Source of the DNA: a virus
DNA length: 31,830 nucleotides
Strand: one strand, 5' to 3'
IMG/VR virus record: IMGVR_UViG_3300005664_000034
Coordinates: 1 to 31,830 of that record
Shown piece after piece: positions 23,215-31,806 of the stretch. The stretch's first letter is position 1. Each line of letters opens with the position of its first letter. The notes under the pieces are model-generated. The model was not told the origin of the DNA. It ran no database searches and was given only the letters and a program-made list of their open reading frames with translations. The position numbers and the translations under genes are program-made.

Positions 23215-23682
23215 TTACGCCGATTGCGTAGTAGTGCCGTCTGGGTTACGAACCACGTAGGTGATAACGATAGTACCCGCACCGGTAGCCGACGCGCCCG
23301 GAACCAGCGTAAACGTCACAATAACGTCAGAGGTACCGACATTCAAACATGCTGCGGTAGCGCCAGCCGTGCCAGCAATAGCCATGGCTGCTGGGCCAAC
23401 TGCGGTGACGGTAGTAGCTGCGGTCAGGTCGGTAGCGCCGATAGACAACTTGATCGTCGTCGCTGCGCTGAATACCGTGGACGTGACAAACGCCATGCTG
23501 GTAATCATCGCGCCAGCGGGGAGGGCAAAGGCCGTGGTAGCTGCGACCGAATCGGTGTAGGCCACCGTCTTCGTTTGGGCGACTTGAGTAGCGCCCAGAT
23601 TGCGGATCGTGCCAGCGGTAGTGCCAGTGGTGTTTTTGCGGGTGCCCAGCAGCCATGGGCCAAGGCGGGTAGCGAGTGCCAT
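23215..23682 (-). CDS. Beta-rich putative structural protein, first gene after the promoter, 155 aa
   Basis: The N-terminus (LATRLGPWLLGTRKNTTGTT, then AGTIRNLGATQ) and the Thr/Ala/Val-rich body (AFALPAGAMITSMAFVTSTV, then TTIKLSIGATD and IVITYVVRNPDGT) resemble phage structural proteins next to capsid genes. No transmembrane segment or catalytic motif is present. A GAGGAA ribosome site lies just before the ATG. It is the first gene of the unit that starts after the capsid terminator, so it may be made in quantity. A capsid decoration or head fibre protein is the best guess. Confidence 0.8.
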   Translation of the reverse strand: MALATRLGPWLLGTRKNTTGTTAGTIRNLGATQVAQTKTVAYTDSVAATTAFALPAGAMITSMAFVTSTVFSAATTIKLSIGATDLTAATTVTAVGPAAMAIAGTAGATAACLNVGTSDVIVTFTLVPGASATGAGTIVITYVVRNPDGTTTQSA

Positions 23683-23761
23683 GAGAATTCCTCAGTTTGC
23701 GTCTACCGTCCCTAAGGGTGTCTGCCAAGTCAGCCGGTAAACTATGGTCTTGGTTTCGTGG

Positions 23762-23790
23762 AGCGTATCGGGGTTTACTGGGGTTGTCAA
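23762..23790 (-). promoter_or_regulatory. Sigma-70-like promoter candidate for the tail unit
   Basis: On the minus strand a perfect TTGACA (23790-23785) is followed after 17 bases by TACGCT (23767-23762), which matches the -10 consensus at three of six positions. It lies between the capsid terminator and the first downstream start (23682), leaving a leader of about 70 bases. The -35 is strong and the -10 weak, so use may need an activator or be modest. Confidence 0.45.
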
Positions 23791-23805
23791 GAATTTTCTG
23801 ACGTG

Positions 23806-23827
23806 AAAAAGCCCGCCGAAGCGGGCT
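23806..23827 (-). terminator. Rho-independent terminator after the major capsid gene
   Basis: On the minus strand AGCCCGC, a TTCG tetraloop and GCGGGCT make a perfect seven-pair GC-rich stem followed by TTTT. It begins 25 bases after the capsid stop codon. The UUCG loop is unusually stable. Partial readthrough would give capsid transcripts in excess of tail transcripts. Confidence 0.9.
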
Positions 23828-23851
23828 CCCAGCCTATTGCTTCCCAGCAAA

Positions 23852-24760
23852 TTAGCCGCCTTGCGTGCCCCAGATTCCCAGAGGATCGGACCAACCAAAG
23901 CTGTAACGCTCACGGCTCTTATACCGCACGTTACCCGTGTCAAAGTCACCGTCCATGGAGTTAGACAGCTTAACACGCTCGAAATGCTTCAGGCCATTAG
24001 GAACGTCTGTCAGCATGAACCAACCGTTAGGATCGGTCATGAAGTGGTTAACCGTGTAGCCACCACTGATTGCGCCCATCGACTTCAACGCATTGATATC
24101 GTTGTCAGTCGTACCAACACGCAGTTCCGTTTCCAGTAGGCGCTTAGCGACGAACATCAGCGCAGGTGGGATCACCAGCTTGCGCGGCTTCGCAGCGATC
24201 AGCAAACCCCGCTCATCCGTCCATGCCGCGATCTGGATAACAGCCGCCTCAAGCGAGGTTTCGTTAAGGTCCACATCGGTGGTTGGGCGGTTGGCATTGG
24301 TGCCACCAGAAACCAGAGGATGAGCCGTGCTGCACAGAGCAACACCATCACCACCCAGATATGAGCCGCTGAAAGCGTTGTTCAGGACGTTAGCGCCCTT
24401 AACTTGCTTCGTGTAGGCCATAGCGCGGGCCAGCGACTTGGTGTAACGAGTAGACAGCGAGTCGTACAGGTTATCTTCCATCGCCTCTTCGGTGATAGCG
24501 AAGCCCAGAGCGATGGTTTCATGGCTGTAGCGAGCCGTCCATGCCTCTTGCGCGTTATCGTAAGCGATAGCAGCGCCTTCAGTCTTGGTCGGAGCGGCAG
24601 CAAATCCACTCAGCTTGGTTTCCTCTTCAAAGCTACGATCCGAGGTTTCGGTTTCGTAGATTTCTTTGTGCTCTTCGCCGTAACGAGCATACTCCATACC
24701 AAACAGAGCATTCAGCCCCGGCAGGAGTTCCTTCAATAGTTGTGAACGAGAAATAGCCAT
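23852..24760 (-). CDS. Major capsid protein, 302 aa
   Basis: The gene has one of the best ribosome sites in the window (AAGGAG before the ATG) and is followed directly by a strong terminator, as expected for the most abundant virion protein. The sequence opens with LLKELLPGLNALFGMEYARY, then has YSHETIALGFAITEEAMEDN, LYDSLSTRYTKSLARAMAYT and KQVKGANVLNNAFSG, then GVALCSTAHPLVSGG. It ends with WFMLTDVPNGLKHFERVKLS and KSRERYSFGWSDPLGIWG. These match the general pattern of phage major capsid proteins of about 300 residues (HK97-like fold inferred; Mu gpT-like type). It follows scaffold and decoration genes. There is no separate head protease in the window. Confidence 0.88.
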   Translation of the reverse strand: MAISRSQLLKELLPGLNALFGMEYARYGEEHKEIYETETSDRSFEEETKLSGFAAAPTKTEGAAIAYDNAQEAWTARYSHETIALGFAITEEAMEDNLYDSLSTRYTKSLARAMAYTKQVKGANVLNNAFSGSYLGGDGVALCSTAHPLVSGGTNANRPTTDVDLNETSLEAAVIQIAAWTDERGLLIAAKPRKLVIPPALMFVAKRLLETELRVGTTDNDINALKSMGAISGGYTVNHFMTDPNGWFMLTDVPNGLKHFERVKLSNSMDGDFDTGNVRYKSRERYSFGWSDPLGIWGTQGG

Positions 24761-24770
24761 TTCTTACTCC

Positions 24771-25361
24771 TTAGACGGCGGTGATAGTAATGGTGTCGTA
24801 CATATGAACGCCAGTGTTGAACTTCACCAGAACATCAGTGAAAGCCGAGCCAGCATCAACGAAGTCGATCACGCGCATTGCCAACGTAGCCGTACGAGCC
24901 GGAGCAACCAGATTGATCGTAGAGCGGCCAGTGGTAGCCGAGCCACCAAAGTTACCCAGAGCGGCCTGATATCCACGGGTCGTGTTGGCGATGGAACCAG
25001 CACCTTGGACCTGATAGATTTGGTCCTTTTCGTCGTTCACACGAATCATGATGTTCGTGTAGCCAGCAGTCACAGCGTTAGCCGGGAGATACTGAGCGTA
25101 CACAACGTACTTCAGGACAGGATCGACGTAGCTGACACCAACGCAGACCCCCAGAACACCACCAGTAGAGGTAGTAGGTGTCAGTGTAGCTGCGCTAGGT
25201 TGTCCAGCAGAAACTGCACCGATAATGATAACATCGCCGGTATAGATAGCGGTTGCCGAATTGACGGTCATCGGGACTTCCCGAGTCGCACCGCCGTTGA
25301 ATGCCCGACCACCGATTAGGTTAACCGGGATCAAGCCGTATGGGGAAGCTGTAGCTGCCAT
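24771..25361 (-). CDS. Capsid decoration/stabilisation-like protein, 196 aa
   Basis: A GAGGT ribosome site precedes the ATG, and the capsid gene follows after 10 bases with its own good site. The N-terminus MAATASPYGLIPVNLIGGRA, then TREVPMTVNSATAIYTGDVI, and the centre GVLGVCVGVSYVDPVLKYVV are beta-rich. Small proteins of this kind beside the capsid gene commonly decorate or stabilise the shell. The C-terminal half is also strand-rich (ATLAMRVIDFVDAGSAFTDV, then VKFNTGVHMYDTITI). No cysteine pair or enzyme motif is apparent. The role is inferred from composition and position. Confidence 0.78.
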   Translation of the reverse strand: MAATASPYGLIPVNLIGGRAFNGGATREVPMTVNSATAIYTGDVIIIGAVSAGQPSAATLTPTTSTGGVLGVCVGVSYVDPVLKYVVYAQYLPANAVTAGYTNIMIRVNDEKDQIYQVQGAGSIANTTRGYQAALGNFGGSATTGRSTINLVAPARTATLAMRVIDFVDAGSAFTDVLVKFNTGVHMYDTITITAV

Positions 25362-25375
25362 ATTGACCTCTTAAA

Positions 25376-25819
25376 TTAAGTGTTACCAGAACCAAACGAT
25401 CCACGCGACGAGGAAGATTTACCTTCCGAGAAAGCGGGCATACGCGGATCAGCTTGGGTGAGAAATTTGGAACTAACGGAATTCGCTTGGTGCGCCGTTT
25501 GAGCGGCGTAGTATTCGTTGCGTTCGTCCGACATTTCTTTCGGAATCTTACACAACATCAATCCCCCAACCTCGACGTTACCTTTAGCCGACGCTTCAAA
25601 CGCCAGTTCAGGATGATCCGCCGCCTTAACAGGTTCATACCCTTCCCGCAAACGCTGTGACACGTTCGTAGGTTGAGATTCACCCATCAAATGAGTCATA
25701 ACCCACCGGAAGCTATAGCCATCCTCAGGGGTAGGATCAGGAAGCGTGCTAGCTGGGACCCAACGACGCTTTGGCTTGTCCCGTGGGGTCAAACTTTTAG
25801 GTGTACGATCTTCAGCCAT
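25376..25819 (-). CDS. Conserved head-region protein of unknown function, 147 aa
   Basis: The product has a basic Pro-rich start (TPKSLTPRDKPKRRWVPAST), then DGYSFRWVMTHLMGESQPTN, SQRLREGYEPVKAADHPELA, VEVGGLMLCKIPKEMSDERN and a polar Ser/Gly-rich tail. I recall this DGYxxRW, REGYEPV and GGLxLCKxP pattern from proteins encoded between scaffold and capsid genes in environmental podoviruses; none has a known job. It overlaps the scaffold stop by 8 bases. A head assembly factor is likely but unproven. Confidence 0.8.
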   Translation of the reverse strand: MAEDRTPKSLTPRDKPKRRWVPASTLPDPTPEDGYSFRWVMTHLMGESQPTNVSQRLREGYEPVKAADHPELAFEASAKGNVEVGGLMLCKIPKEMSDERNEYYAAQTAHQANSVSSKFLTQADPRMPAFSEGKSSSSRGSFGSGNT

Positions 25820-26762
25820 TCTGCTTCTCCAATGCTGCCACTTGGCGAGCGTAAGTTTCTAGGGGGACTCCAAGGCGTTTTGCGATATTGACTTGGGATT
25901 GCGTCAAGCGGACTTTCTTCGCTGACGTTGCTCTATCGGCACCGGCCACGACTGTAGCGGGTGGTTTGGCGGTAGGAGGTTTTTGTTCCCCCTGAAACGC
26001 CTCTGGGAAGCGCTTACGCATTTGCTGGTCGATAGTACCGTAATACTCATCCGACTGCAAATCATAACCTTCACGAAGCAGCTTATTGTGCAGGCCCAGC
26101 GCTAAGCTGGTCATTTCTTCGTCTTCCCCGAACCACGAATTCCGCTCTTTCCACCTTTGCGCTTTAGCATCGGGGCGGGGAATTGGTGGCGTCTGAGCCT
26201 GTTGTGGGGTTACTGTATCAGTGTCCGATTCCTTTTGCAAGGCTTTCGGCTTAAATGATTTCACCTTATCCAATTGAATCTGCGCTTGGTTCAGCGCTTC
26301 CTGCGCCGAGATCAGTGCATCAGCGTCCCCCGCCTCGTGAGCGGCCTTCATATCGGACCTTGCCTTAGCCAGTTCATTCTCGATGAGCTTCTGGCTTTGC
26401 GACACGTACGATGTCTGGTTTTCGGTCAGTTTCTGCCGAAGCTGCTGGCTCTCAGCGTACGCAGCTTGCGCTGCCCGCAACGCTTCATCCCGTTCACGCT
26501 GGATAGCTTCCTTAGCCCTGCGCTCGTCATGACGGGCATGGGTCAGCTTGGCGATACGTTCCTTGACGGCATCGCTGTACTCTTTAAGTTCATCCTCAGT
26601 GGGATCGAGAACTTCTTTATCCAGTGGCTTGCGCCCACGATCCTTTTCAGGGGTATCGTCTACGATTTCAACGTCGTCTTCGGCCTTTACCTCAGGCTTT
26701 TGAACGTCATCGACCTTTTGATCCTGCTCATCAGGAAATACGAATTCGGTTTTTTCACCCAT
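25812..26762 (-). CDS. Scaffolding protein, 316 aa
   Basis: The N-terminal 50 residues are very acidic. Residues about 55-185 are charged heptad-like helices (RIAKLTHARHDERRAKEAIQ, RERDEALRAAQAAYAESQQL, ENELAKARSDMKAAHE), indicating a coiled coil. A conserved-looking block follows with WFGEDEEMTSLALGLHNKLL and REGYDLQSDEYYGTIDQQMR. The C-terminus is a basic helical end (RLTQSQVNIAKRLGVPLETY), similar to capsid-binding tails of scaffolds. Placement between portal and capsid genes is standard. GGAG precedes the ATG. It should line the procapsid and leave before or during packaging. No protease domain is visible. Confidence 0.85.
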   Translation of the reverse strand: MGEKTEFVFPDEQDQKVDDVQKPEVKAEDDVEIVDDTPEKDRGRKPLDKEVLDPTEDELKEYSDAVKERIAKLTHARHDERRAKEAIQRERDEALRAAQAAYAESQQLRQKLTENQTSYVSQSQKLIENELAKARSDMKAAHEAGDADALISAQEALNQAQIQLDKVKSFKPKALQKESDTDTVTPQQAQTPPIPRPDAKAQRWKERNSWFGEDEEMTSLALGLHNKLLREGYDLQSDEYYGTIDQQMRKRFPEAFQGEQKPPTAKPPATVVAGADRATSAKKVRLTQSQVNIAKRLGVPLETYARQVAALEKQNG

Positions 26763-26774
26763 TATGTACTCCTA

Positions 26775-27182
26775 TTAGGCGCGAGAAATGCCGCGTGGGT
26801 CTTCCACAACAGCCTCGATTTGGTTGTCAGTAATCAGGCGGAATTCACGTCCGTGAATCTTCAATCGTGTGCCTGTATAGCCACGAACGATCACAAAATC
26901 GCCCTCTTTACACCACGGACCCTCAGGAAAGCGGTCTGCATCCTTGTACGCCAGCGGTCCCAATTTCATCACGAACAAGACAACTGAGGTTTGTTCCTCA
27001 ATCTTTACCGTCTGATCCGACTTAAACAAGCCATTTTCAAACGTCTTATCCGCTTCTGGGATGGCACAGAGGATGTACTCCCCTACAGGTTGTGGAAGTT
27101 GCTTAGCCTTTTCCTGCGCCGTTTCTGGCGTAGGCATATTAAGAATCATAGCTTCCCCGGTGTGTGCAACCAATTCACTCAT
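26775..27182 (-). CDS. GroES-like co-chaperonin, 135 aa
   Basis: Residues about 30-128 follow the Cpn10 plan: PVGEYILCAIPEADK (first strand), a mobile-loop-like FENGLFKSDQTVKIEEQT with GLF in place of the hydrophobic tripeptide, SVVLFVMKLGP, a roof-loop insertion, then WCKEGDFVIVRGYTGTRLKI and a closing ITDNQIEAVVEDP that matches the end of GroES. An N-terminal extension of about 30 residues is extra. Phage GroES homologues such as T4 gp31 replace host GroES so that large capsid proteins fit the folding chamber. Coupling to genes beside portal, scaffold and capsid fits this. The start overlaps the stop of the 61-residue gene. Confidence 0.85.
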   Translation of the reverse strand: MSELVAHTGEAMILNMPTPETAQEKAKQLPQPVGEYILCAIPEADKTFENGLFKSDQTVKIEEQTSVVLFVMKLGPLAYKDADRFPEGPWCKEGDFVIVRGYTGTRLKIHGREFRLITDNQIEAVVEDPRGISRA

Positions 27183-27364
27183 TCTTCTCGCTCCATAACA
27201 TTAAGCAGGTCAGTAATTTCACGTTCAGCGAGGCCCAACCCGTAAATAACCCCGCACGCTTTTTGGTAACCACCAAAATCTTCAATTCCGGTGAACACGT
27301 AGTCCTTCTGACTTTCCCTGTGTTCCCTAATCTTCTGAAGTACCACCTTCAGTGAATCACTCAT
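27179..27364 (-). CDS. Small helical protein of unknown function, 61 aa
   Basis: The gene lies between portal and GroES-like genes with ATGA overlaps on both sides, so it is certainly translated in this operon if the neighbours are. The product is acidic to neutral and helical: MSDSLKVVLQKIREHRESQK, then DYVFTGIEDFGGYQKACGVI, YGLGLAEREITDLLNVMERE. There is one cysteine and no membrane segment. I do not recognise a family. Similar-sized proteins follow portal genes in many podoviruses. Confidence 0.78.
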   Translation of the reverse strand: MSDSLKVVLQKIREHRESQKDYVFTGIEDFGGYQKACGVIYGLGLAEREITDLLNVMEREE

Positions 27365-29796
27365 TTCTTAGGTCCTTTGTTTGCGCTATTTCTAGCGATA
27401 TCACGCGAGGACAAAATCTTCATTGCCTCGATCTTCGTCTTCACACTACGATCCGCGTTCTTATTCTGTGCATCCAGAGCCAGCTTAGCCTGATCCTTCT
27501 GCGCCATCATTGACATGCGTTCACGTTCCACCTTCAAGCGCTCCACACCGATCTGATAATCGTACGTGTCATTCTGCGCCTTACGCTGGGACTCCAATTC
27601 CTTCAACTTCAATTCCGCCTGCTGCATCTGAATCATGGGGTCCTGTGACTGTTGTTCATTCTGCGCCTGTTGCGCTGCTGCTTGATTCTGGATCATCGTG
27701 CGCTGTGCCGCCTGTGCGATCAGCGGGGCCAAATTCGCCTCATCTTCCTTGCTGATCGGTGAGTGGTCATCCTCATCCAATTCAGGTAGCGGTACACCAA
27801 GCTGCTGTTCGATCTGAGCGCGGTAAGCGAACGCCGTATGTTCCGCAATGTGCGCCATCAGAGCCGACATCATCATCTGCGCCTGTGGGTTCTGCCCGAG
27901 GGCCTGTGCCACCTTGGGGTCCTGCATGAACATCTGGTGAGTCGCCATATGCGCCTCGTGATCCTGATACGCGAAGACCTTCATAGGTTTCCCACGGAGG
28001 ACATCCATGTTTTCCGTCACAGGGTCTTGTGGTGCCTGATCTTCCGGCAATGCCACAATCTTATCCACGTTCTTAATACCAAGCGTTTCCAGCATCTGGC
28101 GATGTAGATACGGCAGGTTATAAATCTGTGGGGCCGTCTGCGACAACTGCAACGCTGCTTGATACTGAATAATCCGCTGACTCATCGTCGCGGCATTCGG
28201 GTCGCTTACAGGAATAATTTCAGTGTAGGCGTAGTCAGTCTTCTTAGCCTTCGGACCATCTTCGCTATCAGCGTCGTAGCTGTAGTCTGCATCTGTGTAG
28301 TCACGAATAATACTACCCAGCAAGCGAAGCTCTTGCTTCATCGAATAGTGCAAGCGGGCCTGCACTGCCGACATGATCTTGAGTTGTCGCTCCAACAACG
28401 CCAACGTGGTACCTACCGGAGCCTGTGCGCTCATATCAGACACTTTCATGTCTGCGGTAGCGGCGAACCGGCGTGCTTCTTCTACGATCTGATTGAGCAG
28501 CGCCAATAGGGTCTGCGACGGCTCTTTGTATGGCAGGGGCATGATGTTGTCCCTGACCGTGCCGCTGGCGACATCGACATCACGGAACTCCCCCGGCGCG
28601 ATAGGCGTGTCGTCGCCCTTGATACGCAGCCCCCGCGCCTTCAAACCGCCCGGGAGGTTAGACAGGGTACCCGCATCCACCAATTGCCTAATGAGCGAGG
28701 TTGCGCTCTGGGTAGCGCCGCCAATCAGATGGATCAAACCGAACCCATAACTACCGAATCCCGGTATGTACTGATAATGGACAAAATGGTTGCGCTTCTG
28801 TTTGGTAACATCTTCCTCAAGCCAATTACGACGAATTGACAGGATTTTCGCGGAATCTTTCAGAATCGTAACCACGTACGGAACCGCGATTTTTGTCGGT
28901 TCACCATCCGCATTTTTATCCTCATATCCCTTCAGATCAAGCTCTACGTGCATTTCCAGCAGCGTGAACCGATCATCATGCGTGGCCGAAAAGCCAGTCT
29001 CCTCGTCTTTGCGCTTCTGGATATCCTGAATATCCTTCGTGGGGTCTCCCAATTCGACATCGATGTAGAACCCTGAATTCTGTAGCTTCAACAAGTCATT
29101 CTTGGTCTTACGCATTCTGTGCGTAACCCGCGATGCTGACGAAATCTCCGACATACCGTACGGCAGCACCACATCCTCAGCCGGTACGAACATCGATACC
29201 TGTCTAGCAATAGATGGGTCGTAATACACCTTCTTAAACGCGCTACCACTGATTGGCAGGTTCCACAGCATCTTTTCATGCTCTGGTCGGTACTCAACCA
29301 TAACCTCCGTCAATTGGTAATTCATGTCGTCCATGACACGAACCGCCGCTTCTTCCTTCTCTTTCGTCTTCTTCCCGATGATGTTCGTCTTCACGGGGCC
29401 AGCAGCCGGGAACTGCTCAGTGATCGCCTCCGACTGAAACCGTACAACCGCCTCCGTCAAGATAGGACTGAACGCCCCACACGCGCCATCCCACGGCTCC
29501 GTACGATCCTCGTTCTTCAGGCCGAGCAGCTTGATACCCTCCGCGTACGTGGTTTCCCAATCCTTCCGGCTGTTGATGTCATTGTCGTAGTCTTCCAACA
29601 AGTCAGTGGCAATAGACCCCAGCACGTCGTCATCGAGGTCTTCAGCCAAGTTAGCCTCAAACGCTTTACTTACCGGCTCAGGAACAGCGTCAACCTCACC
29701 ATCCTCGTTCTCAAGCTCAATCTGCAAATCCTCTGGTCCGTTGTCCAGAGTGTCAACCATACCTTGCGGCGCTTTGTACAATGAGTCGGTAATCAT
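27361..29796 (-). CDS. Portal protein, 811 aa
   Basis: The gene is of the long podoviral portal type (P22 portal is 725 residues). The N-terminal region is acidic. The clip/stem core includes SRKDWETTYAEGIKLLGLKN, EPWDGACGAFSPILTEAVVR and MLWNLPISGSAFKKVYYDPS, then VPAEDVVLPYGMSEISSASR, all familiar from P22-like portals. The body continues with FVHYQYIPGFGSYGFGLIHL and a helical stretch EEARRFAATADMKVSDMSAQ. The last 150 residues are Gln/Ala-rich coiled coil (QNQAAAQQAQNEQQSQD), recalling the barrel of P22. The protein forms the dodecameric DNA channel and nucleates capsid assembly. AAGGA precedes the ATG, which lies 8 bases after the large terminase stop. Confidence 0.92.
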   Translation of the reverse strand: MITDSLYKAPQGMVDTLDNGPEDLQIELENEDGEVDAVPEPVSKAFEANLAEDLDDDVLGSIATDLLEDYDNDINSRKDWETTYAEGIKLLGLKNEDRTEPWDGACGAFSPILTEAVVRFQSEAITEQFPAAGPVKTNIIGKKTKEKEEAAVRVMDDMNYQLTEVMVEYRPEHEKMLWNLPISGSAFKKVYYDPSIARQVSMFVPAEDVVLPYGMSEISSASRVTHRMRKTKNDLLKLQNSGFYIDVELGDPTKDIQDIQKRKDEETGFSATHDDRFTLLEMHVELDLKGYEDKNADGEPTKIAVPYVVTILKDSAKILSIRRNWLEEDVTKQKRNHFVHYQYIPGFGSYGFGLIHLIGGATQSATSLIRQLVDAGTLSNLPGGLKARGLRIKGDDTPIAPGEFRDVDVASGTVRDNIMPLPYKEPSQTLLALLNQIVEEARRFAATADMKVSDMSAQAPVGTTLALLERQLKIMSAVQARLHYSMKQELRLLGSIIRDYTDADYSYDADSEDGPKAKKTDYAYTEIIPVSDPNAATMSQRIIQYQAALQLSQTAPQIYNLPYLHRQMLETLGIKNVDKIVALPEDQAPQDPVTENMDVLRGKPMKVFAYQDHEAHMATHQMFMQDPKVAQALGQNPQAQMMMSALMAHIAEHTAFAYRAQIEQQLGVPLPELDEDDHSPISKEDEANLAPLIAQAAQRTMIQNQAAAQQAQNEQQSQDPMIQMQQAELKLKELESQRKAQNDTYDYQIGVERLKVERERMSMMAQKDQAKLALDAQNKNADRSVKTKIEAMKILSSRDIARNSANKGPKK

Positions 29797-29804
29797 ATCT
29801 ATCC

Positions 29805-31319
29805 TTAATAATACGCCGCCTTACGCGGCCTAAAGTCACCATAATCCTCGTCCGTAGGCAGAGTGATAAACCCTCCCTGCCGGAACCGCGCCAGCGCCAT
29901 ACTCATGCAGTCCACCATGTCGTCGTTAGACCCATATGGAAATGCTAGCGCTTGCTCAATCACATCCTCAGCCCATCGCCGTCCTTCGGGATACCACACC
30001 ATCCCACTACTAACGATGTCCGCTATGGCATTCACTCTAGCCACTTTATCCCCAGTATTCCGCCCCGGGGTAAACTCAGTGACAGGCACACCAGCCCTAC
30101 GTAATTCTTGGTACAACTGCGTACCAGCCGATTTCTTCTCGACTATGAACGAGTCAGGCTCCCAGTCTTTATACTCTCTATACGCCAACTGCTTCAGTTC
30201 AGGAAACTCCACCCGAACATTTATCGCATTCAGCAGTATGAGGTGACTGGCTCCCTGCGTTAATTCATCGTCAGAAAATACACCAAACGTCAGTATCGCC
30301 GTAAAGTCCGCCCGCGTATTCTTCTCAGCAGCAGCGTCAAGCGCCATGATGACATAATCACAGGTCGGCGGTCTATCTTTTTTCCACGGTCGCCACCACT
30401 CCCGTTTCAGCAGCGCCCCACCCTCCGCTGTCGGTGCCTGCATGTACTGTGCATTCCATTGGAACGCGGGCATTGATGCCTTCGTACGTTCCAGTGCAGT
30501 CAGGTCGAACTTTTCAGGCCACAGGGCTTTCCCACTAGGCAGTATCGCCGGGAATTCAAATACCTCATACTGGTCAGCTTTAGCGTTCTTCGCGCCATCC
30601 TTGACCAAGTGCCCAATCAAGTCATCTTGGTGCCACCGTGTATGCACGATCGCTACCCGACCACCAGACATCAACCGGGTACGCGCACCAAACATGAACC
30701 ACTGATACGTCTTATCTAGTGCGTCGAAGTTCCCAGCCAGCAAGTCACCTTCCTTGTGAGGGTCATCCACGAGTAGCAGGTCAGCACCTCTACCAGCAAT
30801 AGCAGCACCGACGCCAGTAGCAAAATACTCACCACCATAATTTGTAGACCATCTACCAGCGCTCTTAGAGTCCGCAGCCAGCGAGATTCCCGGGAAAATG
30901 GTCGCATATTTAGCATCAGCGATGATATTTCGTACTTTTCTACCAAAATCCACGGCCAAATCAGTGGTGTTAGACACCATCATGACCTTCTTATTCGGGA
31001 ATTTACCCAGAAACCAAGCCGGAAATAACGTAGAAATCAGGTGAGATTTACCATGTCTAGGCGGTATAGACACCGCAATACGGTCTTTTTTGTTGAATGC
31101 GATGTCCATCAGCAGGTTTGCAAGCTGCCTATGGTGCTGAGCACACAGAAAATCCGGGTCCATGTACATGCAGAACGCTATTAGGTCGTCCCTACATGAC
31201 TGCGCGAACTGTCTACGCTCTAATTCCTCTAAAATCTCCAGCGTAGCAGCCTGATCTGCCGGACTCATGGTCGGCAAAGCGTTCTCGATAGCTCTGGCTG
31301 TAGCTATATCAAGCAGCAT
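29805..31319 (-). CDS. terL: Large terminase subunit, 504 aa
   Basis: Numbering from the ATG at 31319 (a TTG three codons earlier is less likely): Walker A PPRHGKS at residues 86-92; adenine-region VMMVSNTTDLAVDFGRK; Walker B LLLVDDP at 181-187; and coupling motif VHTRWHQDD at about 226-234. The nuclease domain has acidic positions Asp328 (MALDAAAEK), Glu394 (VEKKSAG) and Asp467/Asp470 (SNDDMVD). This is a complete ATPase plus RNase H-like nuclease, so packaging and genome cutting should be functional. The start overlaps the end of the small subunit gene by 11 bases. The Trp-rich segment KREWWRPWKK marks the domain junction. The headful or cohesive-end mode cannot be told from sequence alone. 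Confidence 0.95.
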   Translation of the reverse strand: MLLDIATARAIENALPTMSPADQAATLEILEELERRQFAQSCRDDLIAFCMYMDPDFLCAQHHRQLANLLMDIAFNKKDRIAVSIPPRHGKSHLISTLFPAWFLGKFPNKKVMMVSNTTDLAVDFGRKVRNIIADAKYATIFPGISLAADSKSAGRWSTNYGGEYFATGVGAAIAGRGADLLLVDDPHKEGDLLAGNFDALDKTYQWFMFGARTRLMSGGRVAIVHTRWHQDDLIGHLVKDGAKNAKADQYEVFEFPAILPSGKALWPEKFDLTALERTKASMPAFQWNAQYMQAPTAEGGALLKREWWRPWKKDRPPTCDYVIMALDAAAEKNTRADFTAILTFGVFSDDELTQGASHLILLNAINVRVEFPELKQLAYREYKDWEPDSFIVEKKSAGTQLYQELRRAGVPVTEFTPGRNTGDKVARVNAIADIVSSGMVWYPEGRRWAEDVIEQALAFPYGSNDDMVDCMSMALARFRQGGFITLPTDEDYGDFRPRKAAYY

Positions 31320-31806
31320 CAGGCACAATCCGCTTAATAGACCTCAATTCATCCGCAATAGATATATCACGGATAGGTTTAATCTCAACTGCGTCGATTG
31401 CTTCCTCTTTCCCAGACAATTTACGCAGCTTATCCCTGAGAATGGTTTGCAGTTCGCTTGTCGCCTTGTTCTGCGTAGTAACTTCCGTCTTCTCAGTGAA
31501 CAAACCTACGTCAGTTATCTTACCTAGCAGTTCAAGTGCCTTGATTCTTACCTTAGCGTCAGAGTGATCCGACTCCTGAATCAGTCTATTCGTAATGTAC
31601 GTGCGTAATTGTGCAGCGCTTTGCACCACCATCATGTCGTGTTGTCGCAGGATTTCATTCACATACACCGCATTCTCTGGCGTGGTAACGATGTCACGCG
31701 CCTTACTAGCGGGCAGTGGTGTTTTCGGGTCCAGAGCAGCCTGAACCTCTTGCGGCGTCACCGTTGGCTCATCGATCACAGGCTCACCACTCATCTCCTC
31801 CAACAT
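31309..31806 (-). CDS. Small terminase subunit-like protein, start uncertain, at least 165 aa
   Basis: The protein has a disordered N-terminal part, then a helical core (VYVNEILRQHDMMVVQSAAQ, RTYITNRLIQESDHSDAKVR) and the peptide IKALELLGKITDVGLFTEKT, which I recognise from podoviral small terminases. A charged helix follows (ELQTILRDKLRKLSGKEE). Placement directly before terL with an 11-base overlap supports this. The first ATG is at 31806, but the frame stays open to the window edge (eight more codons, AAACKTAR), so the true start, and perhaps a DNA-binding helix-turn-helix, may lie outside. A GGAGGAG tract abuts an internal ATG at 31794 but is too close to serve it well. Confidence 0.75.
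   Translation of the reverse strand: MLEEMSGEPVIDEPTVTPQEVQAALDPKTPLPASKARDIVTTPENAVYVNEILRQHDMMVVQSAAQLRTYITNRLIQESDHSDAKVRIKALELLGKITDVGLFTEKTEVTTQNKATSELQTILRDKLRKLSGKEEAIDAVEIKPIRDISIADELRSIKRIVPDAA

Noticed and set aside
23692-23976. 94-codon minus-strand frame across the capsid gene end and the intergenic region
   Set aside because: It would cover the terminator and promoter-like element and overlaps the end of the capsid gene in another frame. No family or ribosome site was seen.
26274-26987. Plus-strand open frame of 237 codons
   Set aside because: It runs across the scaffold and GroES-like genes on the opposite strand, and the minus-strand genes have clear families.
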